From contig JAUXNZ010000110.1 in assembly GCA_030682595.1 (NCBI GenBank), positions 1 through 14,311 of the forward strand: 14,311 bases of DNA, written 5' to 3'. Positions 6,144 to 12,967 of this stretch are shown piece by piece. The translations under genes and the position numbers were made by a program. This stretch comes from Rhodocyclaceae bacterium (GTDB lineage: Bacteria; Pseudomonadota; Gammaproteobacteria; Burkholderiales; Rhodocyclaceae). The first letter of the stretch is position 1. Every line of letters begins with the position of its first letter. The notes under the pieces were generated by a model. The model searched no databases and was not told the origin of the DNA. It saw nothing but the letters and a program-made list of their open reading frames with translations.

Positions 6144-6673
6144 TGCGATTAGCCGTCTTGTCGATAGGCTTTTTGGTGGCCGGCGGCATGCTTGTCGATG
6201 CACACGCGCTCGACCGGGACGATCCGGACGCGCCCCAATGGAAAGAGGCGGAAGTCGAGCTTCCCGCATTTCCGCAACCGGGCAATTTGCGCGAGTTTTA
6301 TGTCAGCGGAGCGACGACGCACAAATTCGCCATCGACGCCACGACACTGAGCGTCGGCAAGGACGGCGTGGTGCGCTATGTGCTGGTGGTGCGGACCAGC
6401 GGCGGCGCCACCAACACCAGCTTCGAAGGCATCCGCTGTGAAAGCGGCGAATTCAAGATTTACGCCACCGGTCACCAGGACGGTCAATGGGTGCGGGTAC
6501 GTCAAAGCGCGCCCTTGAGCGATTGGCGGCGCATCGAGAACAAACCGGTCAATCGGCACCATGCTGCCCTGGCGCGCGAATTGTTCTGCCCCAACGGCAC
6601 GCCGATCCGCAATTCGGCCGAGGGCCGCGAAGCGCTGCGGCTGGGTAGGCATCCCGCGGTGGTCCAGCCATGA
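6140..6673 (+). CDS. CNP1-like family exported protein
   Basis: The 177-residue product has an N-terminal signal peptide (MMRLAVLSIGFLVAGGMLVDAHA, cleavage near residue 23), so it is probably periplasmic or outer-membrane associated. The body, with WKEAEVELPAFPQPGNL, FYVSGATTHKFAID, GVVRYVLVVRTSGGA and FEGIRCESGEFKIYATG, resembles the CNP1-like (cryptic neisserial protein) family found mainly in betaproteobacteria. No catalytic motif is visible and the function is unknown. It starts within the rppH stop (ATG 6140 or 6143) and ends overlapping coq7 by ATGA, so the three genes look like one operon. Confidence 0.85.
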   Translation: MMRLAVLSIGFLVAGGMLVDAHALDRDDPDAPQWKEAEVELPAFPQPGNLREFYVSGATTHKFAIDATTLSVGKDGVVRYVLVVRTSGGATNTSFEGIRCESGEFKIYATGHQDGQWVRVRQSAPLSDWRRIENKPVNRHHAALARELFCPNGTPIRNSAEGREALRLGRHPAVVQP

Positions 6674-7296
6674 GTCTGTTGGACCCTTTCATTTTTCAAG
6701 TCGACCAGGCCCTGCGCACGGTTTTTGCCAAGGCGCCCACGACGCGCCCGCTGCCCGGCGCGGCGCTGCCTGAAGGCGAGTTGACCGAAGCGGAGCGCCG
6801 CCACGTGGCGGCGCTGATGCGCGTTAATCACGTTGGGGAGGTTTGTGCCCAGGCGCTGTATGCCGGCCAGGCGTTTGCCGCGCGGGACGGCGCCGTCCGG
6901 CAGGCGCTGGAGCATGCCGCGTGGGAAGAAACCGAGCACCTCAACTGGACGGAAAGCCGCATCGCGGAACTGGGGGGGCGCAAGAGCCTGCTCAATCCGC
7001 TGTGGTATGCCGGCGCCTGGACGATGGGCGCGTTGGCCGGACGCTTGGGCGACCCGGTCAGTCTGGGCTTTCTGGCCGAAACCGAGCGGCAGGTCGAGGC
7101 GCATCTGGACAGCCATTTAAGCCAGATTCCGCAGGCGGATCGCCGTTCGCAGGCCATTATCGATCAGATGAAGGCCGACGAGATTGCGCATGCCGCAACC
7201 GCCATCAAGCTGGGCGCCAGTGAGCTTCCCGCGCCGGCCAAGGGTGCCATGAAACTGGCGGCGCGAGTGATGACCGGGACAGCGTACTGGGTCTGA
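6670..7296 (+). CDS. coq7: Coq7-family demethoxyubiquinone hydroxylase
   Basis: Coq7 hydroxylates the demethoxyquinone intermediate in aerobic ubiquinone synthesis, associated peripherally with the inner membrane. The 208-residue protein has the carboxylate-bridged diiron ligands in a two-part repeat: E57 in VNHVGEVCAQ, the ExxH pair E87/H90 in WEETEHLNW, E139 in LAETERQVEAHL, and E171/H174 in ADEIAHA. MGALAGRLGD lies in a hydrophobic membrane-facing helix. Length matches the prokaryotic family. The ATG at 6670 overlaps the preceding TGA by four bases. Its own stop (7294-7296) directly abuts the stop of the convergent OsmC gene with no intergenic base. Confidence 0.95.
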   Translation: MSLLDPFIFQVDQALRTVFAKAPTTRPLPGAALPEGELTEAERRHVAALMRVNHVGEVCAQALYAGQAFAARDGAVRQALEHAAWEETEHLNWTESRIAELGGRKSLLNPLWYAGAWTMGALAGRLGDPVSLGFLAETERQVEAHLDSHLSQIPQADRRSQAIIDQMKADEIAHAATAIKLGASELPAPAKGAMKLAARVMTGTAYWV

Positions 7297-7713
7297 TCAG
7301 ACTTCGGCAATCTCCCATGTGTGACTCATGGCGGCGGTCTTGCCGAGCATGATCGAGGCCGAGCAGTATTTTTCCGCCGATAGATGAACCGCCCGCTCGA
7401 CGAGCGCCGGCTTGAGGCCCCGACCCGTGACGACAAAGTGCATGTCAATGCGGGTGAATACCTTGGGGTCTTCCGCCGCGCGTTCGGCCGCGACCTTGAC
7501 CGCGCAATCGACGATGTCCTGCCGCCCCTTCTGCAGGATCATGACGACATCGAACGAGGCGCAACCGCCCAGGCCGGCCAACAGCAATTCCATGGGCCGC
7601 GGCGCAAGATTGCGGCCCCCAGCCTCGGGAGCGCCGTCCATGGGAACCATATGACCGCTCCCGGTTGTCGCGATAAAGCTCATGCCTTCGTGCCAACGTA
7701 CTGTGCATTCCAT
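7297..7713 (-). CDS. OsmC-family thiol peroxidase-like protein
   Basis: OsmC proteins are small cytoplasmic cysteine-based peroxidases that reduce organic hydroperoxides. The 138-residue product keeps both conserved cysteines, C51 in LAGLGGCASFDV and C117 in EKYCSASIML, and the PMELLLAGLGGC helix start; its length matches the YhfA/OsmC-like branch rather than Ohr. The start ATG (7713-7711) has a GGAGA ribosome site about 8 bases upstream. It is transcribed towards coq7 with the two stop codons back to back. The in-frame extension upstream to 7928 runs through repeat sequence and was not accepted. Physiological substrate is not evident. Confidence 0.93.
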   Translation of the reverse strand: MECTVRWHEGMSFIATTGSGHMVPMDGAPEAGGRNLAPRPMELLLAGLGGCASFDVVMILQKGRQDIVDCAVKVAAERAAEDPKVFTRIDMHFVVTGRGLKPALVERAVHLSAEKYCSASIMLGKTAAMSHTWEIAEV

Positions 7714-7744
7714 GGTTGAATCTCCGCAGGTGATTTGTCGTCCG

Positions 7745-7773
7745 ATTCTATGCGGGTCGGCGTGTTCCCAAAA
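7745..7773 (-). promoter_or_regulatory. Weak candidate promoter for the OsmC-family gene
   Basis: On the minus strand TAGAAT (7750-7745) lies 31 bases upstream of the start codon. The -35 region 17 bp upstream, TTTTGG (7773-7768), is a poor match and falls at the edge of the dispersed repeat at 7770-7785. Only the -10 is persuasive. Confidence 0.28.
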
Positions 7774-7805
7774 GTCGGCGCTGGCGAGGCGGTGCGGTCG
7801 ACTTT
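7770..7805 (+). repeat. Dispersed 15-bp repeat, copy 3, with hairpin arms
   Basis: The exact AAAGTCGGCGCTGGC sits at 7771-7785, preceded by an extra A shared with the proS copy. Here it forms an inverted repeat, AAAGTCG (7771-7777) with CGACTTT (7799-7805), around a 21-base loop. It lies in the 248-bp gap between the OsmC-family gene and rplM, upstream of the rplM promoter. Confidence 0.78.
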
Positions 7806-7838
7806 GGCCGGCCCAGGGAAAATGATGCCGAAAAGTGA

Positions 7839-7866
7839 TTGACTTTCACCGGCCTCCTCGAATAAT
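7839..7866 (+). promoter_or_regulatory. rplM-rpsI promoter (sigma70 type)
   Basis: TTGACT (7839-7844) and AATAAT (7861-7866) are separated by 16 bp, each matching the consensus at five of six positions. This would start transcription near 7873, giving a leader of about 90 bases before rplM. It is the best promoter in the gap and is correctly placed for a ribosomal protein operon. Confidence 0.7.
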
Positions 7867-7869
7867 ATG

Positions 7870-7884
7870 CGCGGCTTTTCCGCG
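7870..7884 (+). promoter_or_regulatory. Hairpin at the start of the rplM leader
   Basis: CGCGG (7870-7874) pairs with CCGCG (7880-7884) around the loop CTTTT, at or just after the predicted transcription start. L13 operons are autoregulated through their leader in some bacteria; a role of this hairpin in such control, or simply in 5'-end protection, is inference. Confidence 0.4.
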
Positions 7885-7961
7885 TTGCGGGCCGACTTGT
7901 ATTGGTGGGTTCTGGTCTGGGCGTTCAATGAAGCAGTGTGTTTAGGTAGCAGGGATCCTCC

Positions 7962-8390
7962 ATGAAGACTTTTTCAGCCAAACCGCATGAAGTCAAGCAC
8001 GACTGGTTAGTCGTCGACGCAGCGGACAAGGTGCTCGGCCGCCTGGCAGCCGAAATTGCCCGTCGTTTGCGCGGCAAGCACAAACCCGAATACACTCCAC
8101 ATGTCGATACGGGTGACTTTATTGTCGTGGTCAATGTCGACAAGCTCCGCGTGACCGGTAACAAGGCGGAGGACAAGAAGTATTTCCGCCACACCGGCTA
8201 TCCCGGCGGTATTTATGAAACGAATTTCCTCAAGCTGCAGCAGCGTTTTCCCGCGCGCGTGCTCGAAAAGGCCGTCAAGGGCATGCTGCCCAAGGGCCCG
8301 CTCGGTTACGCAATGCTGAAGAAAATGAAGTGCTATGCCGGCGCGGCCCACCCGCATGCGGCGCAGCAGCCCAAGACCTTGGAAATCTAA
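7962..8390 (+). CDS. rplM: 50S ribosomal protein L13
   Basis: L13 is an early-assembling protein of the large ribosomal subunit. The 142-residue product starts MKTFSAKPHEVKHDWLVVDA and carries LGRLAAEIARRLRGKHKPEY, YFRHTGYPGG and VKGMLPKGPLGYAMLKKMK, all diagnostic. Length is exactly that of beta- and gammaproteobacterial L13. The ATG follows an AGG-containing ribosome site. It is separated by 12 bases from rpsI, forming the universal L13-S9 operon with a promoter at 7839-7866 and a terminator at 8821-8850. Confidence 0.99.
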   Translation: MKTFSAKPHEVKHDWLVVDAADKVLGRLAAEIARRLRGKHKPEYTPHVDTGDFIVVVNVDKLRVTGNKAEDKKYFRHTGYPGGIYETNFLKLQQRFPARVLEKAVKGMLPKGPLGYAMLKKMKCYAGAAHPHAAQQPKTLEI

Positions 8391-8402
8391 CAGGACCAGA
8401 CC

Positions 8403-8795
8403 ATGGCAGCCAACTATTATTACGGCACCGGCCGGCGCAAGACCGCCGTGGCCCGTGTGTTCCTCAAGACCGGCAGCGGCAAGATCGTCGTCAACGACAA
8501 GCCGGTGGATGAGTTCTTCTCGCGTGAAACCGGACGCATGGTGGTGCGTCAGCCACTCGAGCTGACGCAGAACATTGCAACCTTCGATATCATGGTCAAT
8601 GTGACCGGCGGCGGCGAATCCGGCCAGGCTGGCGCGGTGCGCCACGGCATCACCCGGGCGTTGATCGAATATGACGATACGCTCAAGCCGGCACTATCGA
8701 AAGCCGGTTTCGTGACGCGTGATGCCCGCGAGGTCGAACGCAAGAAGGTCGGTTTCCACAAGGCGCGCCGTCGCAAGCAGTTCTCCAAGCGCTAA
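8403..8795 (+). CDS. rpsI: 30S ribosomal protein S9
   Basis: S9 binds the 3' domain of 16S rRNA, and its C-terminal tail reaches the P-site tRNA. The 130-residue product begins MAANYYYGTGRRKTAVARVF, has the GGGESGQAGAVRHGITRALI block and ends in the basic tail KKVGFHKARRRKQFSKR, with the conserved terminal lysine-arginine that contacts tRNA. It is the second and last gene of the operon, followed 25 bases later by a clear terminator. Confidence 0.99.
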   Translation: MAANYYYGTGRRKTAVARVFLKTGSGKIVVNDKPVDEFFSRETGRMVVRQPLELTQNIATFDIMVNVTGGGESGQAGAVRHGITRALIEYDDTLKPALSKAGFVTRDAREVERKKVGFHKARRRKQFSKR

Positions 8796-8820
8796 TTCCA
8801 CTGGATGGTCGTCTTCATGC

Positions 8821-8850
8821 AAAATGCCGCCTCCGGGCGGCATTTTGTTT
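8821..8850 (+). terminator. Intrinsic terminator after rpsI
   Basis: AAAATGCCGCC (8821-8831) pairs perfectly over 11 bp with GGCGGCATTTT (8836-8846) around a TCCG loop, followed by TGTTT. It ends the rplM-rpsI transcript between the S9 stop and argC; the A/T-rich stem base means it could also work in reverse. Confidence 0.88.
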
Positions 8851-8877
8851 GAAGTTTCTTCAAAGGAGCAGACGGTT

Positions 8878-9906
8878 ATGATCAAGGTTGGCATCGTCGG
8901 CGGTACGGGCTACACCGGCGTCGAGTTGCTGCGGCTCCTGGCGCAGCATCCGGAAGTGTCGCTGACGGCAATCACTTCGCGCGCGGAAGCTGGCGGAGCT
9001 GTCGCCGACATGTTCCCCAGCCTGCGTGGCCGCGTGGAACTGCGGTTCAGCGATCCGGCGGCCGCGCCGCTCGGGGACTGCGATCTGGTGTTCTTCGCCA
9101 CCCCCAATGGCGTGGCGATGCGGCAGACCGCCGAGCTTTTGCAGGCGGGTGTTCGCGTGATCGACCTGGCGGCCGACTTTCGCATCAAGGATATTCCGCT
9201 CTGGGAGAAGTGGTATGGCATGACCCATGCCGCACCTGAACTCGTTGCCGAAGCGGTGTATGGCCTGCCAGAAATTAATCGGCAGCAGATCAGGGGCGCC
9301 CGCCTGGTCGCTAATCCTGGCTGCTACCCGACGGCTGTGCAGCTCGGTTTTCTGCCGCTGATCGAGGCCGGGTGCGTCGCCCCCGACCAACTGATCGCCG
9401 ACGCCAAGTCGGGGGTGTCCGGCGCCGGCCGCAAGGCGGAAACGCACATCCTGTATGCCGAGGCCGCCGACAACTTCAAGGCTTACGGCGTGGCCGGGCA
9501 TCGCCATCTGCCAGAGATCCGTCAGGGCCTGTCGGCAATCACGGGGGCGCCGGTCGGCCTGACCTTCGTGCCGCATCTGACGCCGATCATCCGCGGCATT
9601 CATGCCACGCTCTATGCGCGCATCACCCGCGAACTGGATTACCAGGCGCTGTTTGAAAAGCGCTTTGCCGCAGAGCCGTTTGTCGATGTGCTGCCGGCTG
9701 GGTCGCATCCCGAAACGCGCTCGGTGCGGGCGGCGAATTTCTGCCGGATTGCCGTCCATCGCCCGCAGGGCGGTGATGTCCTGGTGGTGCTCTCGGTGAT
9801 CGATAATCTGGTCAAGGGCGCTGCGGGGCAAGCTATCCAGAATATGAATCTCATGTTCGGACTCGACGAATGCCTGGGGTTATCGCAGGTTCCCGTCTTG
9901 CCCTGA
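8878..9906 (+). CDS. argC: N-acetyl-gamma-glutamyl-phosphate reductase
   Basis: ArgC carries out the NADPH-dependent reduction of N-acetylglutamyl phosphate to the semialdehyde, the third step of arginine synthesis. The 342-residue protein has the nucleotide-binding start MIKVGIVGGTGYTGVELLRL, DLVFFATPNGVA, and the active-site cysteine C149 in VANPGCYPTAVQLG. Later blocks such as KSGVSGAGRKA and VAGHRHLPEI contain the conserved catalytic-region histidine. The ATG at 8878 is preceded by AAGGAG (8863-8868) at good spacing. The frame is open back to 8719 but that part overlaps rpsI and its terminator and was rejected. Its stop overlaps the next start as TGATG. Position next to rplM-rpsI is common in betaproteobacteria. 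Confidence 0.98.
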   Translation: MIKVGIVGGTGYTGVELLRLLAQHPEVSLTAITSRAEAGGAVADMFPSLRGRVELRFSDPAAAPLGDCDLVFFATPNGVAMRQTAELLQAGVRVIDLAADFRIKDIPLWEKWYGMTHAAPELVAEAVYGLPEINRQQIRGARLVANPGCYPTAVQLGFLPLIEAGCVAPDQLIADAKSGVSGAGRKAETHILYAEAADNFKAYGVAGHRHLPEIRQGLSAITGAPVGLTFVPHLTPIIRGIHATLYARITRELDYQALFEKRFAAEPFVDVLPAGSHPETRSVRAANFCRIAVHRPQGGDVLVVLSVIDNLVKGAAGQAIQNMNLMFGLDECLGLSQVPVLP

Positions 9907-10640
9907 TGCTGCGGCGCTTGCGGAGGCGCTTCGGCATCTCCGCTCCGCAGGTGGCGGTGCGCACCCATGTGCCGTGGTATCTGCGCGCCATCAGCATTGT
10001 TGTGCTGACGGGCGTTTCGCTCGCTCTGGCCGGGTGGGTATACGACACCGGGCGGCGGATGGCGGGCTTCGATCAGAGTGAAACGGTTAATCTGATCAAG
10101 GAATTGCGTCAGGCGAATGCCGCGCTAGATGAAGAGGTTGCCCGCTTGCGCAACTTGCAGGCGGCGAATCAGAGCAGTTTGCAGATCGACCAGGCCGCAC
10201 AAGGGCTGCTGGCCGAAAAAAACAAAGCGCTATTGAGTGAAAATGCCCGGCTCAAGGAGGAGCTGGCCGTATTTGAACGGCTGACCAAGCTGGGGGGCAA
10301 GGCTGATGACGCAGTTTCCCTTGATCGCTTGAGTGTTCGAGCCGAGGGGCCACCGGGACGTTACCGGTTCAGCTTTTTGATTGCCTTGCAAGGTGCCCAG
10401 CGCGGCAAGGAAACCCGCTTCAGCCTGCAGATTGTCGCGGTGCCGCGCGCTTCAGCGGGCGCCGCGATCAGTTTTCCGCGCGCTGACGATCCCGACCCGG
10501 CACAATACGAAATCGCGCTGCGCAACTTCAAGCGCATTGAAGGAAAATTCGAGGTGCCGGCCAACTTTGTCCTGGGCGACGTGGAAATCAGGATTTTTGA
10601 GGCTGGCGTCCTGAAAGCCAGCAAGAACCTTACCCTTTAG
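9906..10640 (+). CDS. DUF6776-like membrane-anchored coiled-coil protein
   Basis: This 244-residue protein of unknown function has a basic cytoplasmic start (MLRRLRRRFG), one membrane helix at about 29-47 (ISIVVLTGVSLALAGWVYD), a heptad-like coiled coil at about 57-125 (KELRQANAALDEEVARLRN and LLAEKNKALLSENARLKEEL), and a C-terminal domain (about 140-244) with alternating hydrophobic residues that looks beta-rich. It resembles the DUF6776 family as I recall it, so that name is tentative. The ATG at 9906 shares its A with the argC stop (TGATG); an alternative ATG at 9870 would add 12 residues and overlap argC further. It is followed after 10 bases by the bactofilin gene. Topology suggests an inner-membrane scaffold with a periplasmic C-terminal domain. 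Confidence 0.8.
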   Translation: MLRRLRRRFGISAPQVAVRTHVPWYLRAISIVVLTGVSLALAGWVYDTGRRMAGFDQSETVNLIKELRQANAALDEEVARLRNLQAANQSSLQIDQAAQGLLAEKNKALLSENARLKEELAVFERLTKLGGKADDAVSLDRLSVRAEGPPGRYRFSFLIALQGAQRGKETRFSLQIVAVPRASAGAAISFPRADDPDPAQYEIALRNFKRIEGKFEVPANFVLGDVEIRIFEAGVLKASKNLTL

Positions 10641-10650
10641 GAGAGTCGAC

Positions 10651-11052
10651 ATGTTCGGAAAAACCAGCAAGCCCAACGGCAGGATCGATAGCCTCATCGG
10701 CGCGGGAACGACGGTCGAGGGAAATATCACATTTACCGGCGGATTGCGGATCGATGGGGAGGTGCGGGGTAATGTGTCCTCTTCAGGCGAACATCCCGGC
10801 ACGCTGGTGGTGAGCGAACATGCCCGCATCGAAGGCGAGGTCAGCGTGTCGCACCTGGTGGTCAATGGCGCCGTGAATGGACCGATTCGCTCGAACGAGT
10901 TTCTTGAGCTGCAGCCACGCGCCCGCGTCACCGGCGATGTCGAGTACAACACGATCGAAATGCACCTGGGGGCGATCGTCCAGGGACGGCTGGTGCATCA
11001 GGGGGCGAGTGGTGTCAAGGCGGTCGAGTTAAAACTTGCGGCCAGCCATTGA
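10651..11052 (+). CDS. Bactofilin (polymer-forming cytoskeletal protein)
   Basis: Bactofilins polymerise without nucleotide into membrane-associated filaments that position cell-wall or envelope enzymes. The 133-residue protein has a short N-terminal tail (MFGKTSKPNGRID) and then the regular right-handed beta-helix repeats at about 12-115: IGAGTTVEGNITFTGGLRID, GEVRGNV, LVVSEHARIEGEVSVSHLVV, NGAVNGPIRS and ARVTGDVEYNTIEMHLGAIV. Size and pattern match the DUF583/bactofilin family. The start is fixed by AGGAGA (10639-10644), which overlaps the upstream stop. It is coupled with the membrane coiled-coil gene, and the M23 peptidase lies about 500 bp downstream on the other strand. Confidence 0.95.
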   Translation: MFGKTSKPNGRIDSLIGAGTTVEGNITFTGGLRIDGEVRGNVSSSGEHPGTLVVSEHARIEGEVSVSHLVVNGAVNGPIRSNEFLELQPRARVTGDVEYNTIEMHLGAIVQGRLVHQGASGVKAVELKLAASH

Positions 11053-11083
11053 AACGCCCACCGTCACCCCAAGCTGCCAAGGA

Positions 11084-11112
11084 TTGACGGGCTGCTTGTT
11101 GCCCCGGATAAT
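11084..11112 (+). promoter_or_regulatory. erpA promoter (sigma70 type)
   Basis: TTGACG (11084-11089) and GATAAT (11107-11112) are spaced by 17 bp, both five of six to consensus, and lie 35 bases upstream of the erpA start. This lets erpA be expressed independently of the argC-bactofilin genes. I saw no convincing IscR-like operator in the short region. Confidence 0.75.
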
Positions 11113-11147
11113 GGCCCGCCTGAAGATCACCCCAAGGAGAATGATTC

Positions 11148-11501
11148 ATGAATGCACCCACAGAGATGCCAGTACCGTTGCTATTTACCGATAACGCGGC
11201 AAACAAGGTCAAGGAACTGATTGCCGAAGAAGGCAACCCCGAACTTAAATTGCGCGTTTTTGTCACCGGTGGCGGCTGTTCCGGCTTCCAGTACGGTTTC
11301 ACTTTTGACGAGGTGGCCAACGAAGACGACACGGTGATGCTGAAGAATGATGTCACCTTGCTGATCGACCCGATGAGCTTCCAGTACCTTGTTGGCGCCG
11401 AGATTGATTACAGCGAGGGTCTGCAGGGTTCGCAGTTTGTCATCAAGAATCCCAATGCCACGAGCACCTGTGGCTGCGGATCATCGTTTTCGGCCGGGTA
11501 A
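11148..11501 (+). CDS. erpA: Iron-sulfur cluster insertion protein ErpA
   Basis: ErpA is an A-type carrier that hands Fe-S clusters to apoproteins such as those of isoprenoid synthesis and respiration. The 117-residue protein has LLFTDNAANKVKELIAEEGN and the three ligand cysteines: C44 in GGGCSGF, and C108 and C110 in TCGCGSSFS. FVTGGGCSGFQYGFTFDE and PMSFQYLVGAEIDY are diagnostic for ErpA rather than IscA. The start has AAGGAG (11134-11139) at eight bases. It has its own promoter and ends before a strong palindromic terminator. Confidence 0.97.
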   Translation: MNAPTEMPVPLLFTDNAANKVKELIAEEGNPELKLRVFVTGGGCSGFQYGFTFDEVANEDDTVMLKNDVTLLIDPMSFQYLVGAEIDYSEGLQGSQFVIKNPNATSTCGCGSSFSAG

Positions 11502-11511
11502 GTTTTTATCC

Positions 11512-11549
11512 AAAAGCAAACAGGGCGCCACGGCGCCCTGTTTGCTTTT
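11512..11549. terminator. Bidirectional intrinsic terminator between erpA and the M23 peptidase gene
   Basis: AAAAGCAAACAGGGCGCC (11512-11529) and its exact reverse complement (11532-11549) form an 18-bp palindrome with a two-base centre, so the top pair must open to make a loop. GC-rich at the tip and A/T-rich at both ends, it suits termination of both converging transcripts. Confidence 0.9.
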
Positions 11550-11564
11550 GTGGCCTCGACGGGC

Positions 11565-12893
11565 TTAGTCAAGCATTACCATCTGCACATTTCTGATATT
11601 GGCGATTTGCGCCATCAGGTCGTCGGCATGATCGCGAAATGCGGGGATTTGCGACGCAGGCAAGGGGGTGGCGTCGGGCAAGGCAACGGTCAGCGGGTTG
11701 CGGTGCACGCCGGCCACCCTGAACTCATAATGCAAATGTGGACCGGTGGCCACCCCGGTCGCGCCGACAAAACCGATGACATCACCCTGTGCGACGCGTG
11801 CGCCCTTTTTGATGCCGGAGGCAAAGGCGGACAGGTGGCCGTAATACGTCGTCTTGTTTCCGGCATGGCGCAGCACGACAAGCTTGCCGTAGCCGCCCTG
11901 GACGCCGACAAAATCGACAATGCCGTCCCCGGTTGCCTTGACGCGGGTTCCGGTGGGGGCCGCGTAGTCGATACCCTTGTGTGCGCGCATTTCGCGCAAG
12001 ACCGGGTGATAGCGGGCGTTGGAAAACCCCGAGCTGATCCGCGAGAACTCAAGCGGGGAGCGCAGAAAAGCCTTTTTCAGGCTTCGGCCCTCCGCCGTGT
12101 AATAACCACCCACCCCATCTTTGGCCTGATACCAGAACGCCCGGTAGGCCTTGCCGTCATTGATGAATTCAGCAGCCAGAATGCGTTCCGCGCGGACCGG
12201 TTTTCCCAGGTGGCTGGTGGTTTCGTAAACCACCGAAAAACGATCGCCTTTGCGGAGGTCTCGGTGAAAGTCGATGTCGCCGCCAAAAATATCGGCCAAT
12301 TGTCCGGCCACGCTGTCGGGTATGCCCGCATCGTCGGCAGCGCCAAACAGCGAGTGGCGGACGACGGCCGTTTGCAGCGATACCCGTGATTCGAACTGGA
12401 GATCCTGCACGCTTGCGGCGAAGCCTTGTGGGGAGCGTTGGACCAGCAAGGCGGTGTCTTTCCCGCCATTCAGCGGGAAAACCAGGGATTGCAGATCGCC
12501 ATTGGCAGTAAGCTTTGCCGTCAGTGTTTTGCCGGGAACAAGCTGACGGAACAGGGCGTCGGCATCGCGGTTGCCACGGATAAAAGCGCTGGCTTCATCA
12601 TCGCGGATATTCATCCGCGCCATCAGGGATGCCACCGTATCGCCGCGCTGGATGCGCAACTCGCGCGTATGCGCGTCGTCGCCGGTTTCAATCAAATGGG
12701 GAACGGGGACGGCAAGTTGCTCCACGACCTCGCTTAATTGCCCCGTATACATAACAGTGTTCGACGCGGTGCCAAATGCAGCGACCATGCCAAACAGCAT
12801 CAGCGCCGTCGCGCCCGCCAGCAACCCTAAGCGACCGGCACGGGCGGATGGCGAGGTTGTCGCATGGTTTAGAATTGATCGTTCTTCGGGCAT
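11565..12893 (-). CDS. M23-family peptidoglycan endopeptidase, membrane anchored
   Basis: The 442-residue protein is a zinc metallopeptidase that probably cuts peptidoglycan peptide cross-links in the periplasm. An N-terminal anchor lies at about 20-42. A LysM/OapA-like segment (RELRIQRGDTVASLMARMNI, about 77-96) and a Csd3-like middle region (about 140-275) precede the M23 domain (about 285-400). Zinc ligands are visible as H305/D309 in HKGIDYAAPTG and H386/H388 in GPHLHYEF, with YYGHLSAF before them. The order resembles MepM/YebA-type endopeptidases. ATG at 12893-12891, with AAAGGA about 11 bases further upstream. It is divergent from tyrS across 74 bp and convergent with erpA, sharing its terminator. 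The family call is firm; bond specificity is inferred. Confidence 0.93.
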   Translation of the reverse strand: MPEERSILNHATTSPSARAGRLGLLAGATALMLFGMVAAFGTASNTVMYTGQLSEVVEQLAVPVPHLIETGDDAHTRELRIQRGDTVASLMARMNIRDDEASAFIRGNRDADALFRQLVPGKTLTAKLTANGDLQSLVFPLNGGKDTALLVQRSPQGFAASVQDLQFESRVSLQTAVVRHSLFGAADDAGIPDSVAGQLADIFGGDIDFHRDLRKGDRFSVVYETTSHLGKPVRAERILAAEFINDGKAYRAFWYQAKDGVGGYYTAEGRSLKKAFLRSPLEFSRISSGFSNARYHPVLREMRAHKGIDYAAPTGTRVKATGDGIVDFVGVQGGYGKLVVLRHAGNKTTYYGHLSAFASGIKKGARVAQGDVIGFVGATGVATGPHLHYEFRVAGVHRNPLTVALPDATPLPASQIPAFRDHADDLMAQIANIRNVQMVMLD

Positions 12894-12909
12894 GGGCTGA
12901 CTTCGTCCT

Positions 12910-12939
12910 TTGATAGCTTGGGGATTTTAACAGACTAAT
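12910..12939 (+). promoter_or_regulatory. Candidate tyrS promoter in the divergent gap
   Basis: TTGATA (12910-12915) and ACTAAT (12934-12939) are spaced by 18 bp and would start tyrS transcription about 20 bases before its ATG. The 74-bp gap must also hold the promoter of the M23 gene; on the minus strand a TAAAAT-like -10 is present but without a good -35. Moderate to low confidence. Confidence 0.4.
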
Positions 12940-12967
12940 TAACCGCCTTAATAACACAGGAAATAGC

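Noticed and set aside
5520..6269. 249-codon minus-strand frame opposite rppH
   Set aside because: Its sequence is low-complexity shadow of rppH, whose Nudix box is complete.
8719..8877. Extension of argC upstream to 8719
   Set aside because: It would overlap rpsI and its terminator; the ATG at 8878 has an ideal ribosome site and the family start MIKVGIVGGTGYTG.
11550..12389. 279-codon plus-strand frame opposite the M23 peptidase gene
   Set aside because: Antisense shadow with no motif, starting in the terminator palindrome.
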